From: Candidatus Saccharibacteria bacterium UBA5148
GTDB lineage: Bacteria; Patescibacteriota; Saccharimonadia; Saccharimonadales; UBA4665
Assembly: GCA_002413835.1 (NCBI GenBank)
Contig: DHXU01000007.1
Location: 1 to 64,000, forward strand
Length of the DNA: 64,000 bases
Direction: 5' to 3'
Shown here: positions 35,997 through 45,132 of the stretch, piece after piece
How the letters are laid out: each line of letters begins with the position of its first letter
How positions within the stretch are numbered: position 1 is the first letter of the stretch
Translations under genes and position numbers: made by a program
Notes under the pieces: generated by a model
What the model was told of the DNA's origin: nothing
Database searches by the model: none
Seen by the model: the letters and a program-made list of their open reading frames with translations, nothing else

Positions 35997-37175
35997 ATGA
36001 TGCAAAACGCGCGTCGCAAGACCGCACGGTTCCTCTCGCTGCCACACGCGGTGGGGAATGTCTTCCTGCTCCTGACACCGTTCGTGTGCGCCGTACTGGC
36101 CTGCACTTACCTTGTCCGCGCAGGCGGGCTGATCCATGTCCCGAACTGGCACTTCCTCGTCGGAGCCTGCATTCTGCAGATCATCGGCGTGGTCCTCCTG
36201 TTCGCGTTCGCGAAGCACCTCAAGTCGTGGGCCCGCGAGCTTCGCTCTAAAGATGAGGTGACGATGCTCAAGGGCATCCTCGGCTACGTCTTCACGGGCA
36301 TCGTGTTCCTGGTCGGCGTCGTGCTGATCCTGTCCACGCTGACCAACAGTGTGCTGTCACAGATTCCGGCCATCGGAATCGACGGCTCGCAGCTGCTGAC
36401 TGCCGGACCGCTGACGGCCTTCGTGCTGTACGTCGTGGGCTTCGTACTCCTTCTCCAGAGCCGCAAGGCGCTGACAGACCGAGTACCGGCCAACCTCTAC
36501 ACACGGGGTGTCCCGGCGCAGCCCGCTCAGGTGAGCAGGCCAGCGCAGTCGTTCCCGGACGGTGGCACAGCAGTTGCCTTCGTGCAGCCCGCTGACTTCG
36601 GCCAGTCCGCCCCGCCACCGCCGAGTGACGCCAAATGGTTCGACAATGCATCGCCCTCCGACACCTCTCAGGAGGAGTCGACCGAGGACGATGTGACAGA
36701 CGACGACCCGGACAACCCCGGCTGGCTTCTCAACCAGTTCGGCGCTCAGGAAGACGTCCCCGCATCGTTCGGTGATGCTCCCGCTTCAGACGACGAATCT
36801 GTCGCTGACGCCACGGACATCCCGGACGAGGAACCGGCCCAGGCCGACATCAGCGAGCCGCTTCCAGCGGGTCTCGATGAGCCAGACCCTGTTCCGGTCT
36901 CCCGGCCCTCGTCGCTGGAGGACACCGTCAGCATGGATCCCATCCCTGCCGACTGCGAAGACGACGAGCGGACTGCAACACACGTTTACGCGCCTGTGCC
37001 GTTCAACCCATCCGCGCCGGATGCCACACCCCACCCGGTCGTGGCTACCCAGTCACAGGATGCCCGGCCTCCGCAGGCTGTTCCGACGGCGCAGCCTGTT
37101 CCTGCCGGATTCGGCAACACGGGGAAGCCCCGTACGCCTCGCGAGGCCGACCAGCTGGGCTGGCTCAGCGACTAG
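35997..37175 (+). CDS. Four-helix membrane protein with long acidic tail, cassette B
   Basis: 392 aa from the ATG at 35997 (MMQNARRKTA; the second Met is equally possible). Four transmembrane helices lie near 17-40, 51-71, 92-114 and 131-153. A ~230-residue disordered cytoplasmic tail rich in Asp, Pro, Ser and Glu follows and ends with READQLGWLSD. Codon use is GC-rich, like cassette A and unlike the neighbours. Residues around helices 2-3 resemble cassette A (ILQIIG, RSKDE, FTGI). Likely a paralogue of the preceding protein; function unknown. Confidence 0.6.
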   Translation: MMQNARRKTARFLSLPHAVGNVFLLLTPFVCAVLACTYLVRAGGLIHVPNWHFLVGACILQIIGVVLLFAFAKHLKSWARELRSKDEVTMLKGILGYVFTGIVFLVGVVLILSTLTNSVLSQIPAIGIDGSQLLTAGPLTAFVLYVVGFVLLLQSRKALTDRVPANLYTRGVPAQPAQVSRPAQSFPDGGTAVAFVQPADFGQSAPPPPSDAKWFDNASPSDTSQEESTEDDVTDDDPDNPGWLLNQFGAQEDVPASFGDAPASDDESVADATDIPDEEPAQADISEPLPAGLDEPDPVPVSRPSSLEDTVSMDPIPADCEDDERTATHVYAPVPFNPSAPDATPHPVVATQSQDARPPQAVPTAQPVPAGFGNTGKPRTPREADQLGWLSD

Positions 37176-37192
37176 CCCACAGGCTGTACCTC

Positions 37193-37243
37193 GGGGAGTA
37201 GTGTCACCAGACTGCGCGCTATCTGCAGCCGACACTACTCCCC
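37193..37243 (+). terminator. Hairpin followed by C-rich tract, cassette B
   Basis: A perfect 13-bp stem GGGGAGTAGTGTC (37193-37205) with its complement (37231-37243), then C-rich sequence. The TGTCGATTTT element follows at 37271-37280 as in cassette A. Confidence 0.5.
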
Positions 37244-37344
37244 CCGCGGCCCCAGCCGTCACCGTTGCATTGTCGATTTTACATTTTTTCAGGACTCGGT
37301 GTTAGCAACATCATTGACGAAAGAACAAATTACTGAAAAAGCAT

Positions 37345-37373
37345 TGACATTTGAGTCAGCTGCTCGTATTATT
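37345..37373 (+). promoter_or_regulatory. Strong sigma70-type promoter of the hydrolase operon
   Basis: TTGACA (37345-37350), 17-bp spacer, TATTAT (37368-37373). It is the best -35/-10 pair in the window. The resulting leader would be about 250 nt. Confidence 0.65.
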
Positions 37374-37382
37374 CATCTACAT

Positions 37383-37634
37383 TCAGGATGAAGTATCACG
37401 AATGATTAGCTGCTTGACCCGCAGGTACGAATCCGCAAACCACGTGGAAACATTCATACCTCGCAGGTCATGCAACTCCTCGGTCATACTGGGCATGGCT
37501 GCATGATAGACATCTGGCCGCTTTGCTCTGTCGATTAACCAAGTAGCTAGCTGTCTTAGAAAAGGGTCGACCGGAATATCCGGTGTGTTGAATTTACACA
37601 AACTGAAATTATAAGTAGGAACCGCAATCACCAT
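37383..37634 (-). CDS. Possible small protein, antisense to the operon leader
   Basis: 83 aa from the ATG at 37634 (an earlier ATG at 37646 is possible). The composition is protein-like (FLRQLATWLIDRAKRPDVYH) and a charged helix is likely, but no ribosome site or clear promoter is seen. The frame lies opposite the predicted 5' leader of the next operon. It may be a non-coding frame or a remnant. Confidence 0.25.
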   Translation of the reverse strand: MVIAVPTYNFSLCKFNTPDIPVDPFLRQLATWLIDRAKRPDVYHAAMPSMTEELHDLRGMNVSTWFADSYLRVKQLIIRDTSS

Positions 37635-38640
37635 GGCAATCACCAACGAAACATCTCAAGTCCCCAACGCTCAAGAGACGGCCGTTCGTGTAAACAGGAA
37701 ACCGGGACGTCTACGAAGGTTCGCCGGCGGTGTGCTTTACCTAGCTGCGGTCGGGGTAGCCGTTACGCCGGGTATAGCGGCAGGGCTGGCATACAACGCC
37801 CGTTCAGGGATGGACGGCACGTCGGATATCAATGGCGCGAAGACTACAACTGATGCTCACTTACTCAAATTCGATGCGTCTACTCCAAAAATAGATGTTG
37901 CGACGGCCTATTTTCAGGTTGCCGTAACGGGAACGAACATCAAGAATACCGTTAGAGCCACGGCATTAGGTCATAAACTTCCGGGTGTAAGCTATAACAC
38001 GAACGTAGCTTGTTCCGGTGTTGGCTCAGAAACATTTGCAATACCTTATGACGCTTTAAGCTCCAAAATCGATCCAAAGACCGGCAAGAACATTGTCACT
38101 ATCGACCGGACCAAAGTAACGGCGACGGCGCATTTCGATGGCGCCGGTGCCGATTGCCGCAAATTTACCACCAACAAAGATGGTACCAAGAACTTCAACG
38201 ACCAGGCAGGTGGCAAGGATGCGATTATCACGGCCTTCGGTGCATTTTTTCGTATGATAGATGGACAATTACTCGCTAATACGACAGACAGACTGAGTGC
38301 TGAGGTAAACCACGACCTGACACTTGGCGGGCTGCAGAGCTTCGCTGATACATGCCCACCGCAGTTGTCGTCACAGCTGAATACTGCGATGACTGCCGGA
38401 ACAACGAAGATGATCAGTGCCCTTGGCAGTAGCAAATACTTAGGCCGGGTAGACCTGACCGGTGAACTCTCCTGGAAGGTTGACCAGGGCGCGCCAGTCG
38501 ACACCAAAGCCGCCACCTATCCGTCATCGTACAATTTCGGTAATCAACCTATGGATGAAGTCACTTGTGCAGTCCCACAGCCACCAAGTCCAGGTGCAAC
38601 AGCTACGCCAACACCAACCGCAGGAGCTAATCATGGGTAG
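37633..38640 (+). CDS. Membrane-anchored secreted protein of unknown function
   Basis: 335 aa. A basic N-terminus precedes a hydrophobic helix (about 31-53, FAGGVLYLAAVGVAVTPGIAAGLAY). A ~250-residue external beta-rich domain and a Pro/Thr/Ala-rich end follow. Residues 75-135 (AYFQVAVTGTNIKNTVRATALG) vaguely recall DUF4230 proteins, not firmly. First gene of a five-gene operon; its last 8 bp overlap the next start. Confidence 0.55.
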   Translation: MAITNETSQVPNAQETAVRVNRKPGRLRRFAGGVLYLAAVGVAVTPGIAAGLAYNARSGMDGTSDINGAKTTTDAHLLKFDASTPKIDVATAYFQVAVTGTNIKNTVRATALGHKLPGVSYNTNVACSGVGSETFAIPYDALSSKIDPKTGKNIVTIDRTKVTATAHFDGAGADCRKFTTNKDGTKNFNDQAGGKDAIITAFGAFFRMIDGQLLANTTDRLSAEVNHDLTLGGLQSFADTCPPQLSSQLNTAMTAGTTKMISALGSSKYLGRVDLTGELSWKVDQGAPVDTKAATYPSSYNFGNQPMDEVTCAVPQPPSPGATATPTPTAGANHG

Positions 38641-39616
38641 ACAATCTCGGAGAGAGAATCGCCGGGCAGAAGAGCGCGCGAACAGTTGGCTGTCATTCCC
38701 GGAAAGCGCCGTTCAGCCCACTTCCGATTATCCGGAGCAACCGATGGCTCCTGAAGTACCAGCAGCTCCCGCCGGGCCATTTGCTCAGACGCCGGAGCAT
38801 AGCCAGCTTGCGACTCCTGAGCCGCCACTGCATATACTGGGAGACGACATGAAGCCTGCTGAGTTACGCAAAAACGCCAACGGTGCAATAGTGGTCAGGA
38901 TGACTCGCGGCGAGCTTGCCCGTCGGACTGCAGCTGCTTTGCAACAGCAGCAGGAAGCAGCCGCACTCGAGGCGTCAAGGGACGATTTCGAGTTTAAAGT
39001 TACGCGGCAGGGAAATCAGTTGACAAGCACCATTGTGAGCAGTGTCTCGCATGCTGCACAATTACACCCACAGCTCACGACATTAATGGGCGGCGGCACA
39101 CCAATACCCCATTCTGAATCATCCCAACCGGGTCGTGCGCCGACGCAGGAAGAACTGATCAATAATTACCTATTACAGCAACGGCGGAGTGAAATTGAAC
39201 GATCGCAGGTAACAGCAGCACTGACCCCAGGGCCATCAGCAGAGGCAGAAGCCTGGGAGCAGACAGGCTATGGATATGACGGCGGACAACCCGGCTATGA
39301 CTACCCGGGTAGCGCAGTAGCAGAAGATGGGGCGGGAAATACGTCAGAAACTACCGCTGTGTCACCGGTCGTATCAGGAAATGGTCGTTCCGAGCGCACA
39401 TTGGGTCGAAAAGTTTGGATCGCAACGAAGGCAGCTGTACTCGTTACTGCGGTGGTAGCACCCTTTCCAGTTCTTGCCGACCATCATATGACGGGTGGAG
39501 CTGTCTACCGGCAGAGTTTGGAACAAGCAGCCACGAATCCGTTACTGATACCTATCGGTGCCGGAAATATCGGCATTCACGGTGTAGAGCGCGCAATAGT
39601 GAGTTTTATACCATGA
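38633..39616 (+). CDS. Membrane protein of unknown function (operon gene 2)
   Basis: 327 aa from the ATG at 38633, set by AGGAG eight bases upstream. The long N-terminal ~255 residues are basic, Gln/Glu/Ala-rich and probably cytoplasmic. One hydrophobic helix lies near 265-282 (ATKAAVLVTAVVAPFPVLA), with a short external end. The stop overlaps the next start (ATGA). Confidence 0.55.
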   Translation: MGRQSRRENRRAEERANSWLSFPESAVQPTSDYPEQPMAPEVPAAPAGPFAQTPEHSQLATPEPPLHILGDDMKPAELRKNANGAIVVRMTRGELARRTAAALQQQQEAAALEASRDDFEFKVTRQGNQLTSTIVSSVSHAAQLHPQLTTLMGGGTPIPHSESSQPGRAPTQEELINNYLLQQRRSEIERSQVTAALTPGPSAEAEAWEQTGYGYDGGQPGYDYPGSAVAEDGAGNTSETTAVSPVVSGNGRSERTLGRKVWIATKAAVLVTAVVAPFPVLADHHMTGGAVYRQSLEQAATNPLLIPIGAGNIGIHGVERAIVSFIP

Positions 39617-40965
39617 CAACACATGAACCAGCTCCAGAGTTATCGGATGAAGTTCGTCAAGCTGTGGCGGATGGCCTCGAAAAGAATTTTGGCCTTAAGG
39701 CTGATCTCCCGCCACGTCAACCGGTCGTTGAAACCAGCGCTGTCCGTGACGACGAAATCATAGACGTCCTCGTCACGCCTGGTACCGGAAGAATTTTTGG
39801 ACTCTCAGATCAATTCGTATCAACTGCCTTAGGATTTCCAGCTATACCAACCCCAACACTAGGGGCCCTGACACCTGCCGCCGCGGCTTTCATGGCAGTA
39901 CAACAAGGCCAACCCCCCATGGATCCACGGTGGGGAGCAGGGCCTGCCCCATCGTTTTCCGAGTTGATTTCTGGGGATCAATCGGCAGCTGACGATACGT
40001 TGCAAATCGAGAGTGGGCCATCCCGCCGTGTACAGCGACAGCTGGACCGCCAGCGCCGTTCGAAGGATGCAGTAGGCAACTCAACGGTCTTAGACCGTCT
40101 GAGCCGGCATAAGGGCCTAGTAGTCGCAGCAGCAGCACTTGCGGTCGTCGCAACTGTCGGCGGTGTGTTCATCAGGGGCATCCTGCCTGGCGGCGGCGGT
40201 CGTGCCGCATCTGCAAGCCTGTCTGCTACAAACTATGTAGCGGCGGAAGCTAAGGCCGGTGATATCACCATCGGTTGTCTGGATATCGGTTCCTCGGCCC
40301 TCAAGAGTACGGCTGATGTCAAAATACCGTTCACGAACAATGCCGGCAAGGTATCGTACCTGGTTGGCAAGACAGCCACACGCTTTCCGCAGACCACTTT
40401 TAATGACTCCTTCAAGATTCGTTTTTGCCCAAGCCCATCCGGTAAGGGTGCTACTGCGCCATTAACACAGAATGGAAACACTGTGATTGTAAACAGAGCC
40501 GGCTTCTTCACTCAAATTGTGAATGATCCGATGCCTGCCAAACCGACGGCCACCCAGGGGCTTCTGGTACCAACAGTCCCGAAAGACCGTCCTCGTGCAG
40601 CAGTCGCCGGTGCAACTGGCATGAGCGCTGCCGAAGCTGCCCGGCTTAATGCATTCCTGGTTGCTGGCTCTCCTGGCAATGTTGACTACCAGAACCATGT
40701 TGCTGGACAGGATATGTTGAACGCCGTCAAAGCGATCGAGGCAGCGATACCGCAACTGCCAAGCCTGGAGGACGCCGCCATTAAGGCAGCTGTCACTGCA
40801 GCAAATCCCACCGCACCTGCCACAGTAGTTTTCGATAAGTCTGCATATGCACCGGCCAGTGGTGTTTACACCACCCAGCAAGTGTATGCAGATGCTGTCG
40901 GAGATAAGAATTTTACGTTGGCAGGTATCAATACAGGTAAACCAACTTTTACGAAAGCTAATTAA
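39613..40965 (+). CDS. Single-pass membrane protein (operon gene 3)
   Basis: 450 aa from the ATG at 39613, overlapping the previous stop as ATGA. Residues 1-170 are cytoplasmic, with a transmembrane helix near 173-194 (LVVAAAALAVVATVGGVFI). The external domain of ~250 residues has two cysteines (IGCLDIG and FCPSPSG). It resembles gene 1 of the operon in having a 'GDITIGCLDIG...VKIPF' external part. No family recognised. Confidence 0.55.
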   Translation: MTTHEPAPELSDEVRQAVADGLEKNFGLKADLPPRQPVVETSAVRDDEIIDVLVTPGTGRIFGLSDQFVSTALGFPAIPTPTLGALTPAAAAFMAVQQGQPPMDPRWGAGPAPSFSELISGDQSAADDTLQIESGPSRRVQRQLDRQRRSKDAVGNSTVLDRLSRHKGLVVAAAALAVVATVGGVFIRGILPGGGGRAASASLSATNYVAAEAKAGDITIGCLDIGSSALKSTADVKIPFTNNAGKVSYLVGKTATRFPQTTFNDSFKIRFCPSPSGKGATAPLTQNGNTVIVNRAGFFTQIVNDPMPAKPTATQGLLVPTVPKDRPRAAVAGATGMSAAEAARLNAFLVAGSPGNVDYQNHVAGQDMLNAVKAIEAAIPQLPSLEDAAIKAAVTAANPTAPATVVFDKSAYAPASGVYTTQQVYADAVGDKNFTLAGINTGKPTFTKAN

Positions 40966-40974
40966 GGAGTAATT

Positions 40975-42078
40975 ATGAGGAATAACGAAGTATCACGCAC
41001 TGAGGTTGGGGACGAAATAGCGATCTTACGCCCGGATGGCCCGCCGCAGACAGTCATCAGCTATAAGGTACCTGGCGGTGAATTCTACGGATCAGTAGAA
41101 TCAGAAATGGCTGCGATGAATGAAATCGGCGCAAACCTTACCACTGTAATAGAAGAAAGGCTTACGGCTGAAATTGCTCGCCGCGATCAGGCGGTTGCCC
41201 AAGCTCAGGAGCTGGCACGGAAAGCTGAGAGCTCACTGGCTGGCGTAACAGCCGAGCGTGAAGATACCAAAGGACAGATGGATGGACTAAGTAAAAGCAT
41301 CGTCGACACATATTACGCAATTCAGAAAACACAGACGGATATTGTCACTAAGACGGCTGAAAAAGACAATGCTGAAGCATCCTTGCTTCGCCAGATGGAA
41401 GGAGTGTCGTACACTCGTGGCGAGGAAGCCAAGCTCCACGAACAATTCCTCCGGAAGGCGGGAGAGCTGAGAATCCGTAGCCTAACTGCGTCAGCAGACG
41501 GCCCTGTAGTTCAGGATCCTGAAACAGTATCACTTGCACAGCGGATGCAGAATACTGATGCCTCGGCTGATGGTGATGAAAAGTCGACTGATGAGGGTCC
41601 TGACGCCAATGGAATCGGTGTGTCGGGGGCATTGAAGATAGATGATTCTGAGCTGGTCACGCTGGTTAATGAGCTAATGACACACCTAAATGTGGCTGGA
41701 GACGCTGCACTTTTTGTCAAACAGACGAATGCTGCGGCTGCAAAAGTTGAGCGGATCGTCAACGAACGTAATGAGCTGGTTGCTCTCTCAAGCAAACAGG
41801 CAGCTACATTATCTGAGCTTAAGGCAGAGCTCGAGGCGCTGGTGACCAATTACTTGGCGACCGGCCAGACACCTGATAAGACTTGGTGGAAACAAGCTTA
41901 CGAATGGACTGCAAACCGCGTTAAAGCCGTCCGAAACCGCCAGGCTGTCGGCTCAAGTGCAGTACGCCGAACACTCCTGCTGTCTCAAGGACCCGGTGGT
42001 TCAGCTGATGGGCAGCATGAAATAGCCGCTCAAACTGGAATTGTAACAACAACACAGGTAAATGGGGAGAGCGCATAA
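40975..42078 (+). CDS. Coiled-coil protein (operon gene 4)
   Basis: 367 aa with AAGGAG upstream. No signal peptide or membrane helix. Residues 40-165 and 215-300 have heptad-like Glu/Ala/Lys/Gln/Leu patterns (TAEIARRDQAVAQAQELARKAE), so a long cytoplasmic coiled coil is expected. It ends two bases before the start of gene 5. Possibly a scaffold or chaperone for the hydrolase; inferred from position only. Confidence 0.6.
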   Translation: MRNNEVSRTEVGDEIAILRPDGPPQTVISYKVPGGEFYGSVESEMAAMNEIGANLTTVIEERLTAEIARRDQAVAQAQELARKAESSLAGVTAEREDTKGQMDGLSKSIVDTYYAIQKTQTDIVTKTAEKDNAEASLLRQMEGVSYTRGEEAKLHEQFLRKAGELRIRSLTASADGPVVQDPETVSLAQRMQNTDASADGDEKSTDEGPDANGIGVSGALKIDDSELVTLVNELMTHLNVAGDAALFVKQTNAAAAKVERIVNERNELVALSSKQAATLSELKAELEALVTNYLATGQTPDKTWWKQAYEWTANRVKAVRNRQAVGSSAVRRTLLLSQGPGGSADGQHEIAAQTGIVTTTQVNGESA

Positions 42079-42079
42079 G

Positions 42080-45049
42080 ATGGAATCACAGCCGTCCGTT
42101 TTAGTGGACAATGAACGGCTTGTCCTACCTGACAGGACGATCCAGGTTTGCCGCGAAGTGCTGGATAGCGGCGCGGCAAAGATGACTGATAGTCAGATCG
42201 TAGCCCGCCTTACCGTACCCGATGCTGTATTTACGGAAGTCGACCAGCCCGCTCACAAATTAGTTACCGCGGTAACTCTGACCGCGCCGGATATATACGG
42301 GGTACCAGGTAGTCAAACCGAACGCCAGCGCTTACAACGTAATAGTCTGAAATTGCACATGCAGGACGAAGTTCGGAGTTCATTATGCCTGATGCTGCTC
42401 AGCCATGCTGCCGGTAGGGGAGACGTCGGCCTGGCAAATGACACCATAGGTTTCCTATGCCAGTACCGCAGCCCAACTGGATTCTTGAACACCGTCGTTG
42501 ACCGGTTATCAGACCAGCATAGAAAGCTATACGAGACGGCGAAACAGACTCCGGCGGTCTCGAATCTTCTGGCTGCATCATTTGGCGCTGTCGGTGAAAA
42601 AAGTGGCCAGCCGTGCGTTAGTACTGATGCTCGAACACTGCACGTCGCCAGATACAAGAGAGGCCTGGTAAACAGCGAATATGAGCGCCACCGGACCAGT
42701 GGACAGGATCCTGCTCATGTTCTACACCTTGCCAGGCAAGGCATGGGCATCGACCTGACGCGGATACCTGTCCGTGAACGTATCGCATCGGCTGCTGATG
42801 TTGTCAACGGGGACGCTGCCCGTAGAGTTGTCTTTATCGCAGTCAGCGGTACGGTGCTTCTCGGCGGACTTATGCCACAGGCCGCTTCAGCTGCTGCTGG
42901 CCCCGGTAATAGAATATCTTCCTCAGTCGCCAATCATGAAAAATCAAGTACGCTCCAGCACAAAGCCCAGAAAATGGCTTTCGAATCTATGAAAAATAAC
43001 AACAGTGATGATGATCTTTCAGGAGAGAGTAAGGGAATGATTCGTCGTGCTGGTGATTTAATGCAACGGTTAGTTAATGCAAACGCTGGTATTTCACCTC
43101 GAAGTGCTGGAGCTGTAGCTGGCAATGCATCTGTCGAATCATGGATAAAGGCAGATATAGTACAAAGGGGTGGCGGCTCTGCGCACTACCTGTTGCAGTG
43201 GGAAGGTGGGCGTTATAAACGCATGAAAAACTATGCCGATGCCCGCGGCAAAAGTCACACGAATATTGATATGCAAGTCGATTATGCCATATTAGAAATG
43301 AAAGAACGTGGCATTATCCCTGATATGGAAAATGCATCGAGCGTCCGTAAGGCTACTCGTATTTTTGAATTGAGATTCGAACAAGCCGGTAACCCAAATA
43401 TGAAATTACGTGAGGATAGAGCAGAGCGCTACTATAATGCATACAAAGTAGCTTACGCCGATGCATTAAATCAATTACAGGCTAAACCTCACCCGAAACC
43501 TGCGCCGCACCCTCATCCAGCACCGCACCCTCATCCAGCACCAAAACCAGCACCGAAACCAGAGATGGTACCGATGCTGGATACGACTACCAATGTACCG
43601 GGCCTACCTGGTGGCACGTTTGATGCCGAGCCAGCTTCGCCGGACATGCAATGGGATACCTCAAATATTACTGACATCGGAGTCGCAGAAGCACCTGCGT
43701 TGCCCGGCCTCACGCAAAATATTGATGTCTCAGGTAGCGGTATCGGCGCTGGGACAATCGAGGCTGCGCCAATTGATACAACAACGCCAAACGCACCGAT
43801 AATACCGGGTATAACGGACGACCAGGAGCAGATTGATGATCCTGGTGCGCCTCCAGCTGCTGAAAAACCGACTGGCCACTTCGCTTTTGCCGGCAAATCA
43901 CACGATCTGATGCCCGATTACAATGCCCATGGTGGTGACACGGCATCGATACAGGACTTTGTCGTCTTTGATGGTCAGAAATTCCCGCTCTTCAGTCAGC
44001 TCGATGCCCGCTGGGCAAACAACGCCTACCGTCCACCGAATGGTGCCAATAAGACTATCGCGACCAGTGGTTGTGCCCCGGCTACCATAGCCATGGTCAG
44101 CGAGTATTTTGGCAAGAATACAGACCCTGCGAAAGTTGCCGCATTCATGCTCAGCAATCCTGCGTACCGCGACAATGGTGGTACAAGTGGTGCTGGTATG
44201 CGGGCCTATCTGGCATCGCGCGGCCTGACTACCAGCTACGTCTCCACCTCAGACACGGCGGCGATAAAGAAAATTGTCGCAGACGGCGGAATGGTAGCTC
44301 TGGGTGGTCATGGTTCCGGACCCAACACGCCGTTTACCGGATCAGGACATGTTATAGCTATCGCCCATGTTACGGCAGGCGGGAATTTCAACATTGTCGA
44401 CCCGATGCGGACTAGCACTATGGCCAAAGACTGGACTTCGCAGCAGCTTCTCAGCCCAACGACTACCTATGCCATTGCAGTCACCAAGGCTCCTGCGGCC
44501 CATAAAACCCCAAATCAGGCTCCAAAACCTGAAAAGAAGGTTCGGACAGACATCATCGTCAGCAAAGAGGGCTACACAATCCCGTTAAAAGAATCAGATT
44601 ACGATAAATATAGAATCGGTACACCATACGACGGCTACAAACACATGTCCGGGATACATACTGGCGATGATATTGAAGTATCTTATGTAGAAGTTGATTC
44701 TGTGAAAGCAGGAACGGTTGAATTTGTTGGCACTTTGGGTAATACGGGTATAAAGGCTGTCATCATAAATCACCATGATGGCCTGTGGAGTGTTTACGAA
44801 CACCTCCAAGACTTCTATGTAACTGAAGGCGAAAATGTCGACATCGGTGAGAGAATTGCCAAATCTGGAAATAGTGGAGCAGCAGAGGGCTACTCTTCAG
44901 GACCACATCTTCACATCAGTATTCAAAAGACACCACACGTAGTAGGAAGGAACACCCCGGGTGTCAGAAGATTGACTGAAGACCCACAAAAGGTCTTGCC
45001 CCATCCGGACCAAGTGCGCGCATGGCTCAGGGCTCACCCGAACGCTTAA
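42080..45049 (+). CDS. Triple peptidoglycan hydrolase: lysozyme + C39-like peptidase + M23 peptidase
   Basis: 989 aa from the ATG at 42080 (an ATG at 42062 is an alternative). Residues 1-245 form an unrecognised, apparently cytoplasmic domain. A membrane helix follows (about 248-272, VVFIAVSGTVLLGGLMPQAAS). A phage-tail-lysozyme-like domain lies at ~335-465 with Glu353 (GNASVESW) and YLLQWEGGRYKRM. A His/Pro/Ala/Lys linker of HPHPAP repeats spans about 467-495. A C39-like cysteine peptidase (~637-795) has Cys665 (TSGCAPATIA), His757 and Asp774. An M23 metallopeptidase (~835-985) has His860-x3-Asp864 and HLH (His943, His945). All catalytic residues look intact. It can in principle cut both glycan and peptide. 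The late membrane helix implies an N-in, C-out topology. Confidence 0.85.
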   Translation: MESQPSVLVDNERLVLPDRTIQVCREVLDSGAAKMTDSQIVARLTVPDAVFTEVDQPAHKLVTAVTLTAPDIYGVPGSQTERQRLQRNSLKLHMQDEVRSSLCLMLLSHAAGRGDVGLANDTIGFLCQYRSPTGFLNTVVDRLSDQHRKLYETAKQTPAVSNLLAASFGAVGEKSGQPCVSTDARTLHVARYKRGLVNSEYERHRTSGQDPAHVLHLARQGMGIDLTRIPVRERIASAADVVNGDAARRVVFIAVSGTVLLGGLMPQAASAAAGPGNRISSSVANHEKSSTLQHKAQKMAFESMKNNNSDDDLSGESKGMIRRAGDLMQRLVNANAGISPRSAGAVAGNASVESWIKADIVQRGGGSAHYLLQWEGGRYKRMKNYADARGKSHTNIDMQVDYAILEMKERGIIPDMENASSVRKATRIFELRFEQAGNPNMKLREDRAERYYNAYKVAYADALNQLQAKPHPKPAPHPHPAPHPHPAPKPAPKPEMVPMLDTTTNVPGLPGGTFDAEPASPDMQWDTSNITDIGVAEAPALPGLTQNIDVSGSGIGAGTIEAAPIDTTTPNAPIIPGITDDQEQIDDPGAPPAAEKPTGHFAFAGKSHDLMPDYNAHGGDTASIQDFVVFDGQKFPLFSQLDARWANNAYRPPNGANKTIATSGCAPATIAMVSEYFGKNTDPAKVAAFMLSNPAYRDNGGTSGAGMRAYLASRGLTTSYVSTSDTAAIKKIVADGGMVALGGHGSGPNTPFTGSGHVIAIAHVTAGGNFNIVDPMRTSTMAKDWTSQQLLSPTTTYAIAVTKAPAAHKTPNQAPKPEKKVRTDIIVSKEGYTIPLKESDYDKYRIGTPYDGYKHMSGIHTGDDIEVSYVEVDSVKAGTVEFVGTLGNTGIKAVIINHHDGLWSVYEHLQDFYVTEGENVDIGERIAKSGNSGAAEGYSSGPHLHISIQKTPHVVGRNTPGVRRLTEDPQKVLPHPDQVRAWLRAHPNA

Positions 45050-45132
45050 AACAAGCAAACAGGCAGAACAATTTGCGGTAAATCTCGACCACGGGCGTGT
45101 TAAAATGGCTATAAAGCATAACAAGGATATAT

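Larger units (their letters stand above)
37176..37632. other. Intergenic region before the cell-wall hydrolase operon
   Basis: 457 bp. It contains the cassette B hairpin and 3' element, a strong promoter (37345-37373) and about 250 nt of leader to the next gene. A small minus-strand frame overlaps the leader. No other feature is seen. Confidence 0.5.
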
